From: Oscillospiraceae bacterium
Lineage (GTDB): Bacteria > Bacillota > Clostridia > Oscillospirales > Ruminococcaceae
DNA: 40,485 nt
Direction: 5' to 3'
NCBI GenBank assembly: GCA_022768245.1
Contig: JALEMR010000082.1
Coordinates: 1-40,485, forward strand
Every line of letters starts with the position of its first letter. Within the stretch, counting starts at the first letter, position 1. Of the stretch, positions 22,625 through 31,215 are shown piece by piece. The position numbers and the translations under genes are program-made. Below the pieces are notes generated by a model. The model saw nothing but the letters and a program-made list of their open reading frames with translations. It ran no database searches and had not been told where the DNA came from.

Positions 22625-24183
22625 AATTTTGCCTCCTTCGCAATATAATCGGCGTCTGTATCCTGTGAAATGCCGCCGACTGTAAGTTCGTCCTCTTCCT
22701 CGCCGTCATTGCCGATGCTGCCTGTTCTGTGATGCTCGCCCATGCCCTGCTGTCTGAAGCTGAAAGCGTTCTGTCCGCCGCTCATATCAAACGCAAGATT
22801 CTGTCCCGACTGTGCGGGCTCAACAACGTTTATGCTGCTGACCTGTGTTCCCTTATCGGAAAGCGCCTGCGCAAGCTGTGCCGATTTGTCGGCGATAAGC
22901 TCGTTCACATCGCGGTTCTGCGCCGCAAATGTTATGGATACCGCGCCGTCTGCCGCCTTTTCGATCTTTACGGTGATCTCGCCCAGCGTTTCGGGTGTGA
23001 GCTTTATCACAAGCTCTTTGCTCTCGGCAAAGCCGTCCGCCTGCTGTTCCAGCTTCTCGATGATCTGCTCCATTGTCCTGAACTGCATTTGTTCGGGAAC
23101 GCTGTCTGCTTCCTCGGAAAGCTGTACCTCCGATATCTGCGGGCGCTGTCCCAATTCTGCGGCAGCTGCTTCATCGCTGAGCTCGTCTGTTCCCGTTTCT
23201 ATCTTCGGGAGCACCTTTTCGCTGCTTTCGGTAACTGCGCCGTCCTCAGGGGAAATATCCGCCGCTCTGACCGTCCTCTTCGAAGCAAAGGAGATGAACG
23301 TCACATTTTCGGTGATACTTTCCGCCATATCGGCAGGCTGCGCTTCTGCGGGAGTTGCCTGTGTGCCCGACTCGGCTGCTTCGGACATTACCGTGACTGT
23401 CTCCTCGGAAAAGCCCGTGGTTTCAGCCGCTGCCGTGACTGCTTCTGCAAGCTCCTGTGCAAGCTGACCGACAGTTTCATCGTCCGCTGCGCCGATAAGC
23501 GCCGCAAGCTGTGTATCAAGCTGATCCTCCTGCTCGTTTTCGGGAGTGATATCCGCAAAGCTTATGAATGAGAACATCCCGCCTGCCGCAAGAGCAGAAA
23601 GGGTAGTATCATCGTACTTCACGTCGGATTTGAGCTTCATGCGCGCAAGGTCGATATTCTCGAAAAGTCCCGCAAGCACATCGCCCGATGACTTTTCGTC
23701 ATCCTTCCCGCTGCCGAAGAGCGCCGTGGAAAGCTCCGCCGAAAAGCTCGATATCTGCGTGATATCCGCGCTTGTCAGACTGTCGAACAGCTGCTGCCAG
23801 ATGTCGGTATAATCCGCGTCCTTATCGTCCGAGCCGCTTGTGAACAGGAAATCGAACAGGTCGGTATTGCCCGGCTTTTCGCTTTCAGCCGACTTCATTG
23901 CAGACTGTAAGTATGAGCCCACAAGGTACTTAAGAGCCGTTTCCGTGCTCTCGGACATGACCGCTGCCGTTACGTTATCCGCGGAAAGCGCTTCGGGAAC
24001 GAATGCCTCCGCTGCCGCAATATCCGCTGTGCTATCTGATGATACCGTGTTCATCAGTCCGCCCAGTATGCCCTTGAAGGAGCTGCCGTCCGAGACCCCC
24101 GAAAAATCGGAGACCGCACTGCCCGTTCCCGCCGCCATAGCAGAAAATGCTCCGCCCAAGACTGCGATATTTGTCATATCCAC
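22609..24183 (-). CDS. fliK: FliK, hook-length control protein
   Basis: A 524-residue secreted molecular ruler. The N-terminal and central regions are Ala/Glu/Ser/Thr-rich and poorly conserved, as in other FliK proteins. The C-terminal FliK domain is clear from about 390: ELVIKLTPETLGEITVKIEKAADGAVSITFAAQNRDVNELI, followed by LAQALSDKGTQVSSINV. This domain contacts FlhB to switch export specificity. Translation starts at GTG with AAAGGAGG eight bases upstream. It overlaps the flgD start by 16 bases. Confidence 0.92.
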   Translation of the reverse strand: MDMTNIAVLGGAFSAMAAGTGSAVSDFSGVSDGSSFKGILGGLMNTVSSDSTADIAAAEAFVPEALSADNVTAAVMSESTETALKYLVGSYLQSAMKSAESEKPGNTDLFDFLFTSGSDDKDADYTDIWQQLFDSLTSADITQISSFSAELSTALFGSGKDDEKSSGDVLAGLFENIDLARMKLKSDVKYDDTTLSALAAGGMFSFISFADITPENEQEDQLDTQLAALIGAADDETVGQLAQELAEAVTAAAETTGFSEETVTVMSEAAESGTQATPAEAQPADMAESITENVTFISFASKRTVRAADISPEDGAVTESSEKVLPKIETGTDELSDEAAAAELGQRPQISEVQLSEEADSVPEQMQFRTMEQIIEKLEQQADGFAESKELVIKLTPETLGEITVKIEKAADGAVSITFAAQNRDVNELIADKSAQLAQALSDKGTQVSSINVVEPAQSGQNLAFDMSGGQNAFSFRQQGMGEHHRTGSIGNDGEEEDELTVGGISQDTDADYIAKEAKLWQKI

Positions 24184-24249
24184 TGCAAAAACCTCCTTTC
24201 ATTTAAAGTATATATCAAAACGCCCCGCCGAAACGAAGCGGTCTGACCA

Positions 24250-24696
24250 TTACTGTGCTCTCCTGAAAGAGCTTACGCTCACATATTCCTCGATGAACTG
24301 CTCCTCGCTTTTATTCACTGCGAAGCGGTATTCCTCCAGCTGCTTGTCCTTGAGCCTTTCCAGCGAGTTCACGTCCTTGGACGCTTCCACTACCACTCCT
24401 GTCTGATTTGCTATCCTGCCGTCAAGGGCAGCCATTTCGTCTTCCTTGTCCTTTATCTGTCTTATGAGCGCGCTGTGGAAATTCTTGAACATGGTTATAT
24501 CGTTTACCGTCATGCCCCTTGCAGCCTTTTCGGCGTATTCCTCGCCCGACATGCGCAGCTTTTCTTCAAGCTCCGCCTTTTCGTCCTCGCGCTGCTGTCT
24601 TTCGGCGCGAAGCTGTGCAAGGTCGTTTTTTTCCTTGGAAAGCACCTGGTCCTTATAGTCCAGCAGCTTTTCCAGCGTGAAATTAAAACGCTTCAT
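24250..24696 (-). CDS. fliJ: FliJ, export chaperone/ATPase stalk
   Basis: A 148-residue protein that is almost entirely alpha-helical coiled coil, rich in Glu, Lys and Arg. The start MKRFNFTLEKLLDYKDQVLSKEKNDLAQL matches the FliJ family (F-x-F-x-L-x-x-L-L-x-x-K). FliJ inserts in the FliI hexamer like the gamma subunit of F-ATPase and connects to FlhA. It lies between fliI and fliK, the usual place, with an AGGAAG site. Identity rests on position, coiled-coil composition and the N-terminal pattern. Confidence 0.92.
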   Translation of the reverse strand: MKRFNFTLEKLLDYKDQVLSKEKNDLAQLRAERQQREDEKAELEEKLRMSGEEYAEKAARGMTVNDITMFKNFHSALIRQIKDKEDEMAALDGRIANQTGVVVEASKDVNSLERLKDKQLEEYRFAVNKSEEQFIEEYVSVSSFRRAQ

Positions 24697-24721
24697 TACG
24701 AAAACTTCCTTTCAATGGTCC

Positions 24722-26029
24722 TCACTTTACAGCTTCTGTGAGCATTTTTACCGTATCCTCAAAGGAGAAAGCCTCGTCGGTGGACTGACAGAGAAAACCG
24801 TTTATCCTGTCGATCTTGCGGATAGCTTCGTCCAGCGCATGGTTTGTGCCCTTCTTGTATGCGCCGATGGATACGAGGTCGTAGTTTGCGTTATACGTCG
24901 CCATGAGATTGCGGAGCTTCGCTGCCGCCGCTTTATGCTCGGGAGCGGCTATCTCCGACATAAGACGGGAGACCGACTCCTGTATGGCAATGGCGGGATA
25001 GTGGTTCTGCGCCGCGACCTTTCTTGAAAGAATGATATGTCCGTCGATGATACCGCGCACGGTATCGGAGATAGGCTCGTTGGTGTCGTCACCCTCCACG
25101 AGAACGGTATATATCCCCGTGATAGAGCCCTTTTCGAAGTTGCCCGCTCTTTCAAGGAGCTTGGGCAGCTGGGTATATATTGACGGAGTATAGCCTCTGG
25201 CTATGGGAGCCTCTCCCACGGCAAGCCCTATCTCACGCTGCGCCATGGCAAATCTCGTAAGAGAATCCATCATCAGCAGCACGTCCTTGCCCCGATCCTT
25301 GAAATACTCCGCTATGGCGGTAGCCGCCATGGGACATTTATTTCTCATCATTGCGGGCTGGTCCGAGGTCGCCACCACAAGCACGGAACGCGCCATGCCC
25401 TTGGGTCCTAAGTCTCTTTCGATGAACTCCAGCACCTCTCGTCCACGCTCTCCGACCAGTGCAATTACGTTGATATCTGCTTTTACTTCTCTTGCTATCA
25501 TGCCGAGGAGGGTGGATTTTCCAACGCCTGAGCCTGCGAAAATCCCCATACGCTGTCCTCTGCCGATAGTGAGAAGTCCGTCTATCGCCTTTACCCCGAA
25601 AGGAATTATGTCCTTAATTGCGGGTCTTGTCAGAGGATTGACAGGCTCTCCCGCAATGGAGTAAGACTCGTGGGTCTCAATGGGACCCTTTCCGTCTATG
25701 GGCTCGCCCACGGCGTTGATAACTCTTCCGATAAGCCCGCTGCCCACGCCGACCTTAAGCTTGTCGCCGGTATTGTCCACGATAGACCCGGGACCGATAC
25801 CCTCGATATCGGTGTAAGGCATGAGCATTACCTTTCCGTGATTGAAGCCCACGACCTCTCCGAAGATAGCATCTCCGGAGCTGCCGTCCTTATATATGCG
25901 GCATACGTCGCCGATATTGCACAGCGGACCGCTTGCCTCAATGGTCATTCCGACGATCTTCTCGATCTTTCCCTGATAACGGTACAGATCGGCTCGTCTT
26001 ATTTGATTTCGTATCTCGGCAAAATCCAT
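24722..26029 (-). CDS. fliI: FliI, flagellar export ATPase
   Basis: A hexameric ATPase of about 435 residues related to F1 beta. Walker A is GSGVGKST (about residues 166-173), Walker B lies in VLLMMDSLTRFAMAQREI, and the family segments GRGQRMGIFAGSGVGKSTLLGMIAR, LVGERGREVLEFI and GYTPSIYTQLPKLLERAG are all intact. ATP hydrolysis helps to unload substrates from chaperones at the gate. The ATG at 26029 is preferred because GGAG lies seven bases before it; a TTG five codons earlier overlaps this site. It lies between fliH and fliJ. Confidence 0.97.
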   Translation of the reverse strand: MDFAEIRNQIRRADLYRYQGKIEKIVGMTIEASGPLCNIGDVCRIYKDGSSGDAIFGEVVGFNHGKVMLMPYTDIEGIGPGSIVDNTGDKLKVGVGSGLIGRVINAVGEPIDGKGPIETHESYSIAGEPVNPLTRPAIKDIIPFGVKAIDGLLTIGRGQRMGIFAGSGVGKSTLLGMIAREVKADINVIALVGERGREVLEFIERDLGPKGMARSVLVVATSDQPAMMRNKCPMAATAIAEYFKDRGKDVLLMMDSLTRFAMAQREIGLAVGEAPIARGYTPSIYTQLPKLLERAGNFEKGSITGIYTVLVEGDDTNEPISDTVRGIIDGHIILSRKVAAQNHYPAIAIQESVSRLMSEIAAPEHKAAAAKLRNLMATYNANYDLVSIGAYKKGTNHALDEAIRKIDRINGFLCQSTDEAFSFEDTVKMLTEAVK

Positions 26030-26093
26030 ATCCTCACTCCGCAATACCTGCTGTATACTTGGTTTTATATATTACATATTGTATATGCTTTCG

Positions 26094-26942
26094 TTATCTG
26101 CCCGCGTTCCCCATGATCTCCTTAAGGAATTCAAGCTGCGTGGGAACGGATGCGTCTATCATCTCGGAGCCGTTGTCTAAGATAACGGTGCCCTCGGGAG
26201 TCTCGTCGGGAGGGAGATACTCGATATCTATATCGGGAATGCCCGCCGCAATGCTTTTCACATACTCCTTGTCGGTGCAGAACTCCTTGGATACCTCGCC
26301 CTGAAGCAGAGATATTTTCAGGTAATCCGAGTTGCGGAAATTCTTTGCCGCCTGACCGATTATCCTCTCGACCACCTCATCGTCCCGATGAAGCTTTTCA
26401 AGAACTATCTTTTCCACGGCGTCCATAACGGTCTTACGCAGCTCCTCCTCGTTGGATATGTAGTATGCCTCCTTATGGGAGTTTATCTCCTCCAGGAAAT
26501 TTCCTGCCGCTTCAAGATAGCTGCTGCACTTCTTTTCGGCGGCTTTTCTGCCCTCGTCGAAGCCCTGTGCATAGCCCTCTTTGCGCGCCTGCTCCTTTAT
26601 GGCTTCGCTTTCCGCCTGCGCCTTTCGGAGCAGCTCGGCAGCGGTATTCTTTGCGTTCTCCGACAGCATCTGCGCATTCACATTTGCTGCGTCGAGAATT
26701 TTCGCCGCTTCATCATTGACGTAATCTCTGTGCGCGGAAAGTATCTCATTCACGCGCATGTCGACCTCTTCATTGAATCTGCGCTTTTCCTCCTCTGCCC
26801 GTTTCTGCTCGTTATAACGGGCAAGCTCCTCGGGGGACATTTCCTCCTCGGGCTTTTCCGGGGGCTGTTCAGGTATTTTTTCTATGGCAAGCTCCACGGG
26901 ATTGGAGTCGAAAACATATCCTGCCCTGTTTATTTTAAGCAA
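26094..26942 (-). CDS. fliH: FliH, negative regulator/stalk of FliI
   Basis: A 282-residue cytoplasmic protein. An acidic N-terminal region (about 22-50) is followed by a long alpha-helical coiled coil rich in Glu, Lys, Arg and Ala (about 45-160) and a C-terminal globular domain (about 170-282) similar to the F-ATPase delta subunit, with VMDAVEKIVLEKLHRDDEVVERII and the later IEYLPPDETPEGTVILDNGSEMIDASVPTQLEFLKEIM. It links FliI to the C-ring. Translation seems to begin at a TTG codon that overlaps the end of fliG by eight bases, so it is likely coupled to fliG translation. Confidence 0.9.
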   Translation of the reverse strand: MLKINRAGYVFDSNPVELAIEKIPEQPPEKPEEEMSPEELARYNEQKRAEEEKRRFNEEVDMRVNEILSAHRDYVNDEAAKILDAANVNAQMLSENAKNTAAELLRKAQAESEAIKEQARKEGYAQGFDEGRKAAEKKCSSYLEAAGNFLEEINSHKEAYYISNEEELRKTVMDAVEKIVLEKLHRDDEVVERIIGQAAKNFRNSDYLKISLLQGEVSKEFCTDKEYVKSIAAGIPDIDIEYLPPDETPEGTVILDNGSEMIDASVPTQLEFLKEIMGNAGR

Positions 26943-27945
26943 TTATCTCATCATCTCCGCCCTTGCTGATAACAAGCTCGCCCTCTTCCTCGAGGTGTCT
27001 GATTATGCCCACTATGCGCTGCTGAGCCTCTTCGACGTCGCGCATACGGATATTATGCATATACTCGATCTCCTGCTGGATAGACTCCTGCATACGCTGG
27101 GGCATATTCGCGTAAAGCGCCGCAGCCACCGTATTGTTGGAGCCCTTGATCGCAATGGCAAGATCCTTGGTCTCGCACTCTCTGATAAAGCGCTGTATCG
27201 CCATGGAATCCAGTCCCACGATATCCTCGAATACGAACATCTTTTTCTTGATCTCGTCCACGAGAACAGGGTCTCTTGCGGTGAGCTCGTCGAAGATGAA
27301 CTTCTCGTTGGCTCTGTCCACCTTGTTGAGGACATCTGCCACGAAGTTTATGCCGCCGACCTCTGTTGTGTCCATGGTGACCGCCGCGGAGAACTTTCTC
27401 TCCAGCATGGATTCGATAGCCCGTATAGTCTCGGGCGAGGTGGAATCCATTTTCGCCATTCTCTCGACAACATCGACCCGCTTTTCCTTAGGCAGCTCCG
27501 CCAGTACCTGGGAAGCCTGCTCCGCCGTGGCATAGGAAAGGATAAGGGCGATAGTCTGGGGATACTCGTTCTGGACGATAGCCAGCAGATTCTTGTAATC
27601 GGATTTTCTGACGAACTCGAAGGATTTGGTCTTCATTCTGTTGGAGACCTTTGCCATTAAGCGCTCCGCAGTCTCCTTGCCGAACGCCTTTTCCAGAACG
27701 TCCCTTGCGTAGTCCACGCCGCCGTCGGTCATGACCTTCTCGGTGAGACACAGCTCGTAGAACTCGTTTAATATGGAATCCACGGTATTGCTGTCGTAGA
27801 ACGGCAGGCTGGAGACCTCAAAGGTAAGCTTTTCGACCTCATCGTCGCTGAGATGCTTGTACACATCTGCGGCGTTATCCGTTCCTATGGCGGTGATTAT
27901 GATAGCAGCCCGCTGCATCGAAGATATTTCATTGATATCGCTCAT
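26935..27945 (-). CDS. fliG: FliG, rotor/switch protein
   Basis: A 336-residue C-ring protein with N-terminal, middle and C-terminal armadillo domains. The middle domain carries the EYPQTIALILSYATAEQASQVLAELP segment (about 120-145), which contains the EHPQ-type motif in altered form (EYPQ) that contacts FliM. The C-terminal domain has the charged motor helix LSDEDAIQRFIRE-like segment (SMAQ/IQRFIRECETKDLAIAIKG) that faces MotA. It starts one base inside the fliF stop (TAATG) with an AGGAGG site, so it is coupled to fliF. Confidence 0.97.
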   Translation of the reverse strand: MSDINEISSMQRAAIIITAIGTDNAADVYKHLSDDEVEKLTFEVSSLPFYDSNTVDSILNEFYELCLTEKVMTDGGVDYARDVLEKAFGKETAERLMAKVSNRMKTKSFEFVRKSDYKNLLAIVQNEYPQTIALILSYATAEQASQVLAELPKEKRVDVVERMAKMDSTSPETIRAIESMLERKFSAAVTMDTTEVGGINFVADVLNKVDRANEKFIFDELTARDPVLVDEIKKKMFVFEDIVGLDSMAIQRFIRECETKDLAIAIKGSNNTVAAALYANMPQRMQESIQQEIEYMHNIRMRDVEEAQQRIVGIIRHLEEEGELVISKGGDDEIIA

Positions 27946-29639
27946 TATACCGCACCTCCTGCGCCGTTGTCAGAGCCGTTTGTCTGTGCTGCGATAGCCT
28001 CGTTTTCCCTTTTCCTGTCCTCGGGAGTCTCGTTCATCCAGTTTCTGATAAGCTGTGCCACGATCTCAGGCCGCTGACGGGCAAAGGTAGCGATCTCTCT
28101 TCTGACCGCAAGCTCCTTGGAATTTTCGTCGTCGCCGATAAGACTGGGTACGTCGATATTTTCTCCCCCGGAGCTGTTGATAGCGTAGAAGTTTTCCACG
28201 AGAGGCTCCTGCTCTGCGCCCACATTGGCTGCAAGGAGCTGCTGCTCGAATTTCTGTCTCTTCTTCTTGGACTTGCCCGAAACTGCCGCCAGTATTATGA
28301 TAAGTATGAGCAGCATTCCCAGAAGTATAGCAGCCAGAATGATGAGCTGATTTCTCGTAAGACCGAACAGATAGGTCTGCTCGTCCACAGGCTCGATGGT
28401 ATCGCCGAACTTAGGCAGGCTGGTAACGGTAACAACGTCGTTTACCACCTCGGGGTTGATAGACGCCGCGTTTCCGATAAGGGACACAAGGTCCTGCTTT
28501 GTGGTATCGGGGAGGTAGTCCGTGTAGATTATGGTCGATACGGAGAGGCTGTCTATGGTATAGCCTTCCTTTTCGATCTGTTCCTTATATGTATTTACAA
28601 GGTAGATATTGTCCAGTGAGGATTCCGACCAGCTGCCGTTTCCGTTGGTATCGCCGGTGGGGTAGGTATCGTCCGCATTGACTTCCACTCCGACGATACC
28701 GCCGTCTGCAGTGGCATAGCCTGTGGCGTTTTCGGACTTTCCCTCCTGGAGCATTCCTCTTCCGTCCTCGGTGGAGGGAGTATATACCGTATCCTCGGAG
28801 ACCTTCTCGTCGAAGTTGAGCACCATATTTACCGCAACGGAGAAGCCGTCCTCGTTGTATGCGGGAGTGAGGAGCTCGATTATCTTGTCCTTTATCTGAT
28901 TTTCAAGGCTTGCCTTGAAGCGGAGCTTTCTGGTTTCCTGTGCCACAACGTCTCCGCCGTCCGCTTCGGCGATAAGCAGCACTCCGTTCTGGTCGATGAT
29001 GGAGACGTTTTCCTCCGTCATATTTTCGCAGCCCTTTGTGACAATGTGGGTGATACCGTTTATCTGCGCATTGGAAAGGGTGGAGTCATTTTTAAGATAT
29101 ACCACTACCGAAGCCGTCGGGTCGGAGCGGTTATCGGCGATGACGGTATTCCGCTTTTCGGGGATATACAGAGTGACCTCCGCCTTTTCCACCGATGTAA
29201 GCGAGCCGATTATGGCAGAAAATCTGTCCTCCAGAGCTATTTTTTTGTACTCCTTGTTTTCCGACTCGGTGGTGAACATGCCGACGTTCGACGTATAGAA
29301 TTCATAATTACCGCTGCTCTTGGGATAGCCCTGCTGAGCGAGGCTCATGATAAGCGTGTTTTCCGTGCCCTCGGGAACGGTGATGGTTCCTCCGGTAAGC
29401 GTGCACTCATAGCCTGCGTCCTCGATTATCGCCACGATCTCCGAAGCCTCGGAGGTCTCCAGCCCCGTAAAGAGCACCACTTCATCCTTATGATTGGCAG
29501 CGATTATGATTATCACAAGGATAATAAGCACAGCGGCAAAGGAGGATATATATATTATTTTGTTTTTCTTTTCCTGTTTTGCCCAGAACTTTTTCAGCGA
29601 ATCAACAGCCTTGTTCGCTTGTTCCTTTGCATTAGCCAT
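27945..29639 (-). CDS. fliF: FliF, MS-ring protein
   Basis: A 564-residue membrane protein with two transmembrane segments (about 28-47 and 430-453) flanking a large extracytoplasmic region. The ring-building motifs are seen in TGLETSEASEIVAIIEDAGYECTL and the YLKNDSTLSNAQINGITHIV part. The C-terminal cytoplasmic tail (FARQRPEIVAQLIRNWMNE) is the FliG-binding peptide. About 26 copies form the MS ring, the base on which the C-ring and export gate assemble. ATG at 29639 with a GGAAGG site. It is 38 bases after fliE. Confidence 0.97.
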   Translation of the reverse strand: MANAKEQANKAVDSLKKFWAKQEKKNKIIYISSFAAVLIILVIIIIAANHKDEVVLFTGLETSEASEIVAIIEDAGYECTLTGGTITVPEGTENTLIMSLAQQGYPKSSGNYEFYTSNVGMFTTESENKEYKKIALEDRFSAIIGSLTSVEKAEVTLYIPEKRNTVIADNRSDPTASVVVYLKNDSTLSNAQINGITHIVTKGCENMTEENVSIIDQNGVLLIAEADGGDVVAQETRKLRFKASLENQIKDKIIELLTPAYNEDGFSVAVNMVLNFDEKVSEDTVYTPSTEDGRGMLQEGKSENATGYATADGGIVGVEVNADDTYPTGDTNGNGSWSESSLDNIYLVNTYKEQIEKEGYTIDSLSVSTIIYTDYLPDTTKQDLVSLIGNAASINPEVVNDVVTVTSLPKFGDTIEPVDEQTYLFGLTRNQLIILAAILLGMLLILIIILAAVSGKSKKKRQKFEQQLLAANVGAEQEPLVENFYAINSSGGENIDVPSLIGDDENSKELAVRREIATFARQRPEIVAQLIRNWMNETPEDRKRENEAIAAQTNGSDNGAGGAV

Positions 29640-29676
29640 TTTATTTGTTTCCTTCCCTGAAAGCTTTTGTTATTGC

Positions 29677-29982
29677 TTATACATTCATCTGCATGAGCTC
29701 CTTATAGCTCTGCTGAGCGGCGTCGCGTATCGCCACGAAGGTCTCGAGGGATATCTGCGCCTTGGTGATATTGTTATAAATAGTATGGAGGTCGTCGATG
29801 CCGCCCATTACGATATCGGCAGCGTTCTGATCCAGGACCTTCTGAGTGCTCTGCACCTCGTTATAGACCTCCGAAAACACGTCGGTAAAGGACGGCGTTT
29901 TCTCCGCAGAGACCGTTTCCGGGGCGTTCTGCGACATTGTGTTCAGAGGAGTTATCGCCGAGCTGATAGGTACTATATACAT
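29677..29982 (-). CDS. fliE: FliE, MS-ring/rod adaptor
   Basis: A 101-residue protein that joins the rod to the MS ring and the export gate. The C-terminal part has the FliE pattern ADIVMGGIDDLHTIYNNITKAQISLETFVAIRDAAQQSYKELMQMNV, close to the family ending (V-x-I-A-x-x-K-A-x-x-S-x-x-L-x-x-x-V-R-x-K-x-x-x-A-Y-x-E-I-M-x-M). An AAAGGATG site lies before the ATG. It lies between flgC and fliF as usual. Confidence 0.95.
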   Translation of the reverse strand: MYIVPISSAITPLNTMSQNAPETVSAEKTPSFTDVFSEVYNEVQSTQKVLDQNAADIVMGGIDDLHTIYNNITKAQISLETFVAIRDAAQQSYKELMQMNV

Positions 29983-30010
29983 TTTATCTCATCCTTTCAG
30001 TTAATAAGGA

Positions 30011-30496
30011 TCATCTTCCGGTCAGGGTCTGCGCCTTGTCCAGCATAGACTTGACAGCCTCGATAGCGGTTGCGTTCGCCTCATAGGAGCGCTGCGCCGC
30101 CAGCAGATCTATCTGTTCCTTGGAATTATCCACGTTTGTCTGATATATGTAGCCGTTTTCGTCCGCAAGGGGATTATCGGGGTCGTACACGGGGGTGAAG
30201 GGAGTTTCGTCATCGATAACCTCAGCCACCTGAACGCCCGCATAGGTATAATTGTTCCTGTTTTTTCTGTAATATACGCCGTGCTTATGAGCGGACTCTC
30301 TCTCCTGAGTATAGCGGTTCATCACATCGGAGAAGGTCACCTTTTCCTGAAAGGACACGAGCTGACGGCAGTAAGGATCTCCGTCGGCGGTATTATAGGA
30401 GTCCTGATGTGCGATATTCTGTGAGATAACGTCCATTCGCAGTCTTTCGGCGGAAAGCGCCGAAAATCCGATGTCAAGAGAATTCAAAAAAGACAT
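30011..30496 (-). CDS. flgC: FlgC, flagellar rod protein
   Basis: A 161-residue proximal-rod protein. The N-terminus SLDIGFSALSAERLRMDVISQNIAHQDSYN is the rod signature, though with NIAHQDS where most FlgC have NIANANT. The C-terminal helix VDNSKEQIDLLAAQRSYEANATAIEAVKSMLDKAQTL is typical. Exported by the flagellar gate without a signal peptide. A GGAG site precedes the ATG. It lies between flgB and fliE. Confidence 0.95.
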   Translation of the reverse strand: MSFLNSLDIGFSALSAERLRMDVISQNIAHQDSYNTADGDPYCRQLVSFQEKVTFSDVMNRYTQERESAHKHGVYYRKNRNNYTYAGVQVAEVIDDETPFTPVYDPDNPLADENGYIYQTNVDNSKEQIDLLAAQRSYEANATAIEAVKSMLDKAQTLTGR

Positions 30497-30512
30497 ACCG
30501 AAGCTCCTTCAA

Positions 30513-30875
30513 TTATTTTCCGATAGCAGTTCTTATCATCTGATACTGACTGTTAAGATAGTCGATCATCGTGCTGTACTGATACTGTGCGTCGAGCATG
30601 GCGTTTGATTCTTTTTCAATGTCCACATTATTTCCGTTGAGTATCTGGTTGGTATTGGTCTCATAGGTCTCGGCAAGTCTGACCGAAAGCCTGTCTCCGC
30701 CGCTGATCTTAGCGTGTATCGCGTTATCCAGCACAAGACCGAAGGAAACTGTTTTCGCCTTATAATCGGGAGTTTCCACATTTGCGATATTGTTGCTGAT
30801 GACCTTCTGCTGATACCATGACGCGTCAAGACCCTGCTGTGTTATCTTAAAAGCCGCGCTGTCAAACATCGACAT
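30513..30875 (-). CDS. flgB: FlgB, flagellar rod protein
   Basis: A proximal-rod protein of about 120 residues and the first gene of the flagellar operon. It has the rod signature WYQQKVISNNIANVETPDYKAKTVSF and a C-terminal segment ESNAMLDAQYQYSTMIDYLNSQYQMIRTAIGK typical of FlgB. A GTG 14 codons upstream would give a longer protein, but the ATG at 30875 has AGGAAGG eight bases before it and fits the family length, so it is preferred. The promoter is at 30972-31000. Confidence 0.95.
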   Translation of the reverse strand: MSMFDSAAFKITQQGLDASWYQQKVISNNIANVETPDYKAKTVSFGLVLDNAIHAKISGGDRLSVRLAETYETNTNQILNGNNVDIEKESNAMLDAQYQYSTMIDYLNSQYQMIRTAIGK

Positions 30876-31158
30876 CAGATACGCCTTCCTTTCCTGATAT
30901 TCTGTATTTTTGTTCACATTAATTTAATATTTAAATTATGGCACTTTACCATTTTCATAATATCTCTTTTAATTATACTACATTTTCTCATAAATTACAA
31001 GTATTTCTGAAAAGATTTCCGCAAAATCAAAGTAAAAAAATACACAAAAAAATCATGGCGTTTTTTATATTTTGTATAGTTTTTTCATGTTTTTTGTGCA
31101 AAATCTTTTAAATTCCGAATAGGTTTTGTATATTATATCAATATCAGACATAAAGCGC
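30876..31158. other. AT-rich leader and upstream region of the flagellar operon
   Basis: No gene. It holds the flgB leader of about 90 bases, a good promoter, an AT-rich stretch with phased A- and T-tracts (31034-31095), and a second possible promoter next to the murG terminator. No riboswitch was recognised. Confidence 0.7.
30972..31000 (-). promoter_or_regulatory. main sigma-A-type promoter of the flagellar operon
   Basis: On the minus strand TTGTAA (30995-31000, 4/6) and TATAAT (30972-30977, 6/6) spaced by 17 bases, about 90 bases before the flgB ATG. Runs of A and T upstream may act as an UP element. Confidence 0.75.
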
Positions 31159-31160
31159 AA
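31132..31160 (-). promoter_or_regulatory. possible second promoter overlapping the murG terminator tail
   Basis: TTGCGC (31155-31160, 3/6) and TATAAT (31132-31137, 6/6) with a 17-base spacer. The -35 is weak and the site lies directly after the terminator T-run. Confidence 0.35.
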
Positions 31161-31202
31161 AAAAAATAAAGCCGTGTAAATATACGCTGGTATTTACACG
31201 GC
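31160..31202 (-). terminator. intrinsic terminator of the murG (dcw) transcript
   Basis: A perfect 12-bp stem GCCGTGTAAATA/TATTTACACGGC (31171-31182 with 31191-31202), loop 8, followed on the minus strand by TTTATTTTTTT. It separates the cell-wall cluster from the flagellar operon. Confidence 0.92.
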
Positions 31203-31215
31203 TCATTCCATTATT

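Noticed and set aside
30876-30917. Longer flgB from a GTG start
   Set aside because: The downstream ATG has a better ribosome site and fits FlgB length.
30876-31158. Riboswitch (for example cyclic-di-GMP type) in the flgB leader
   Set aside because: The leader is short and AT-rich and lacks the conserved GEMM-type core or strong stems.
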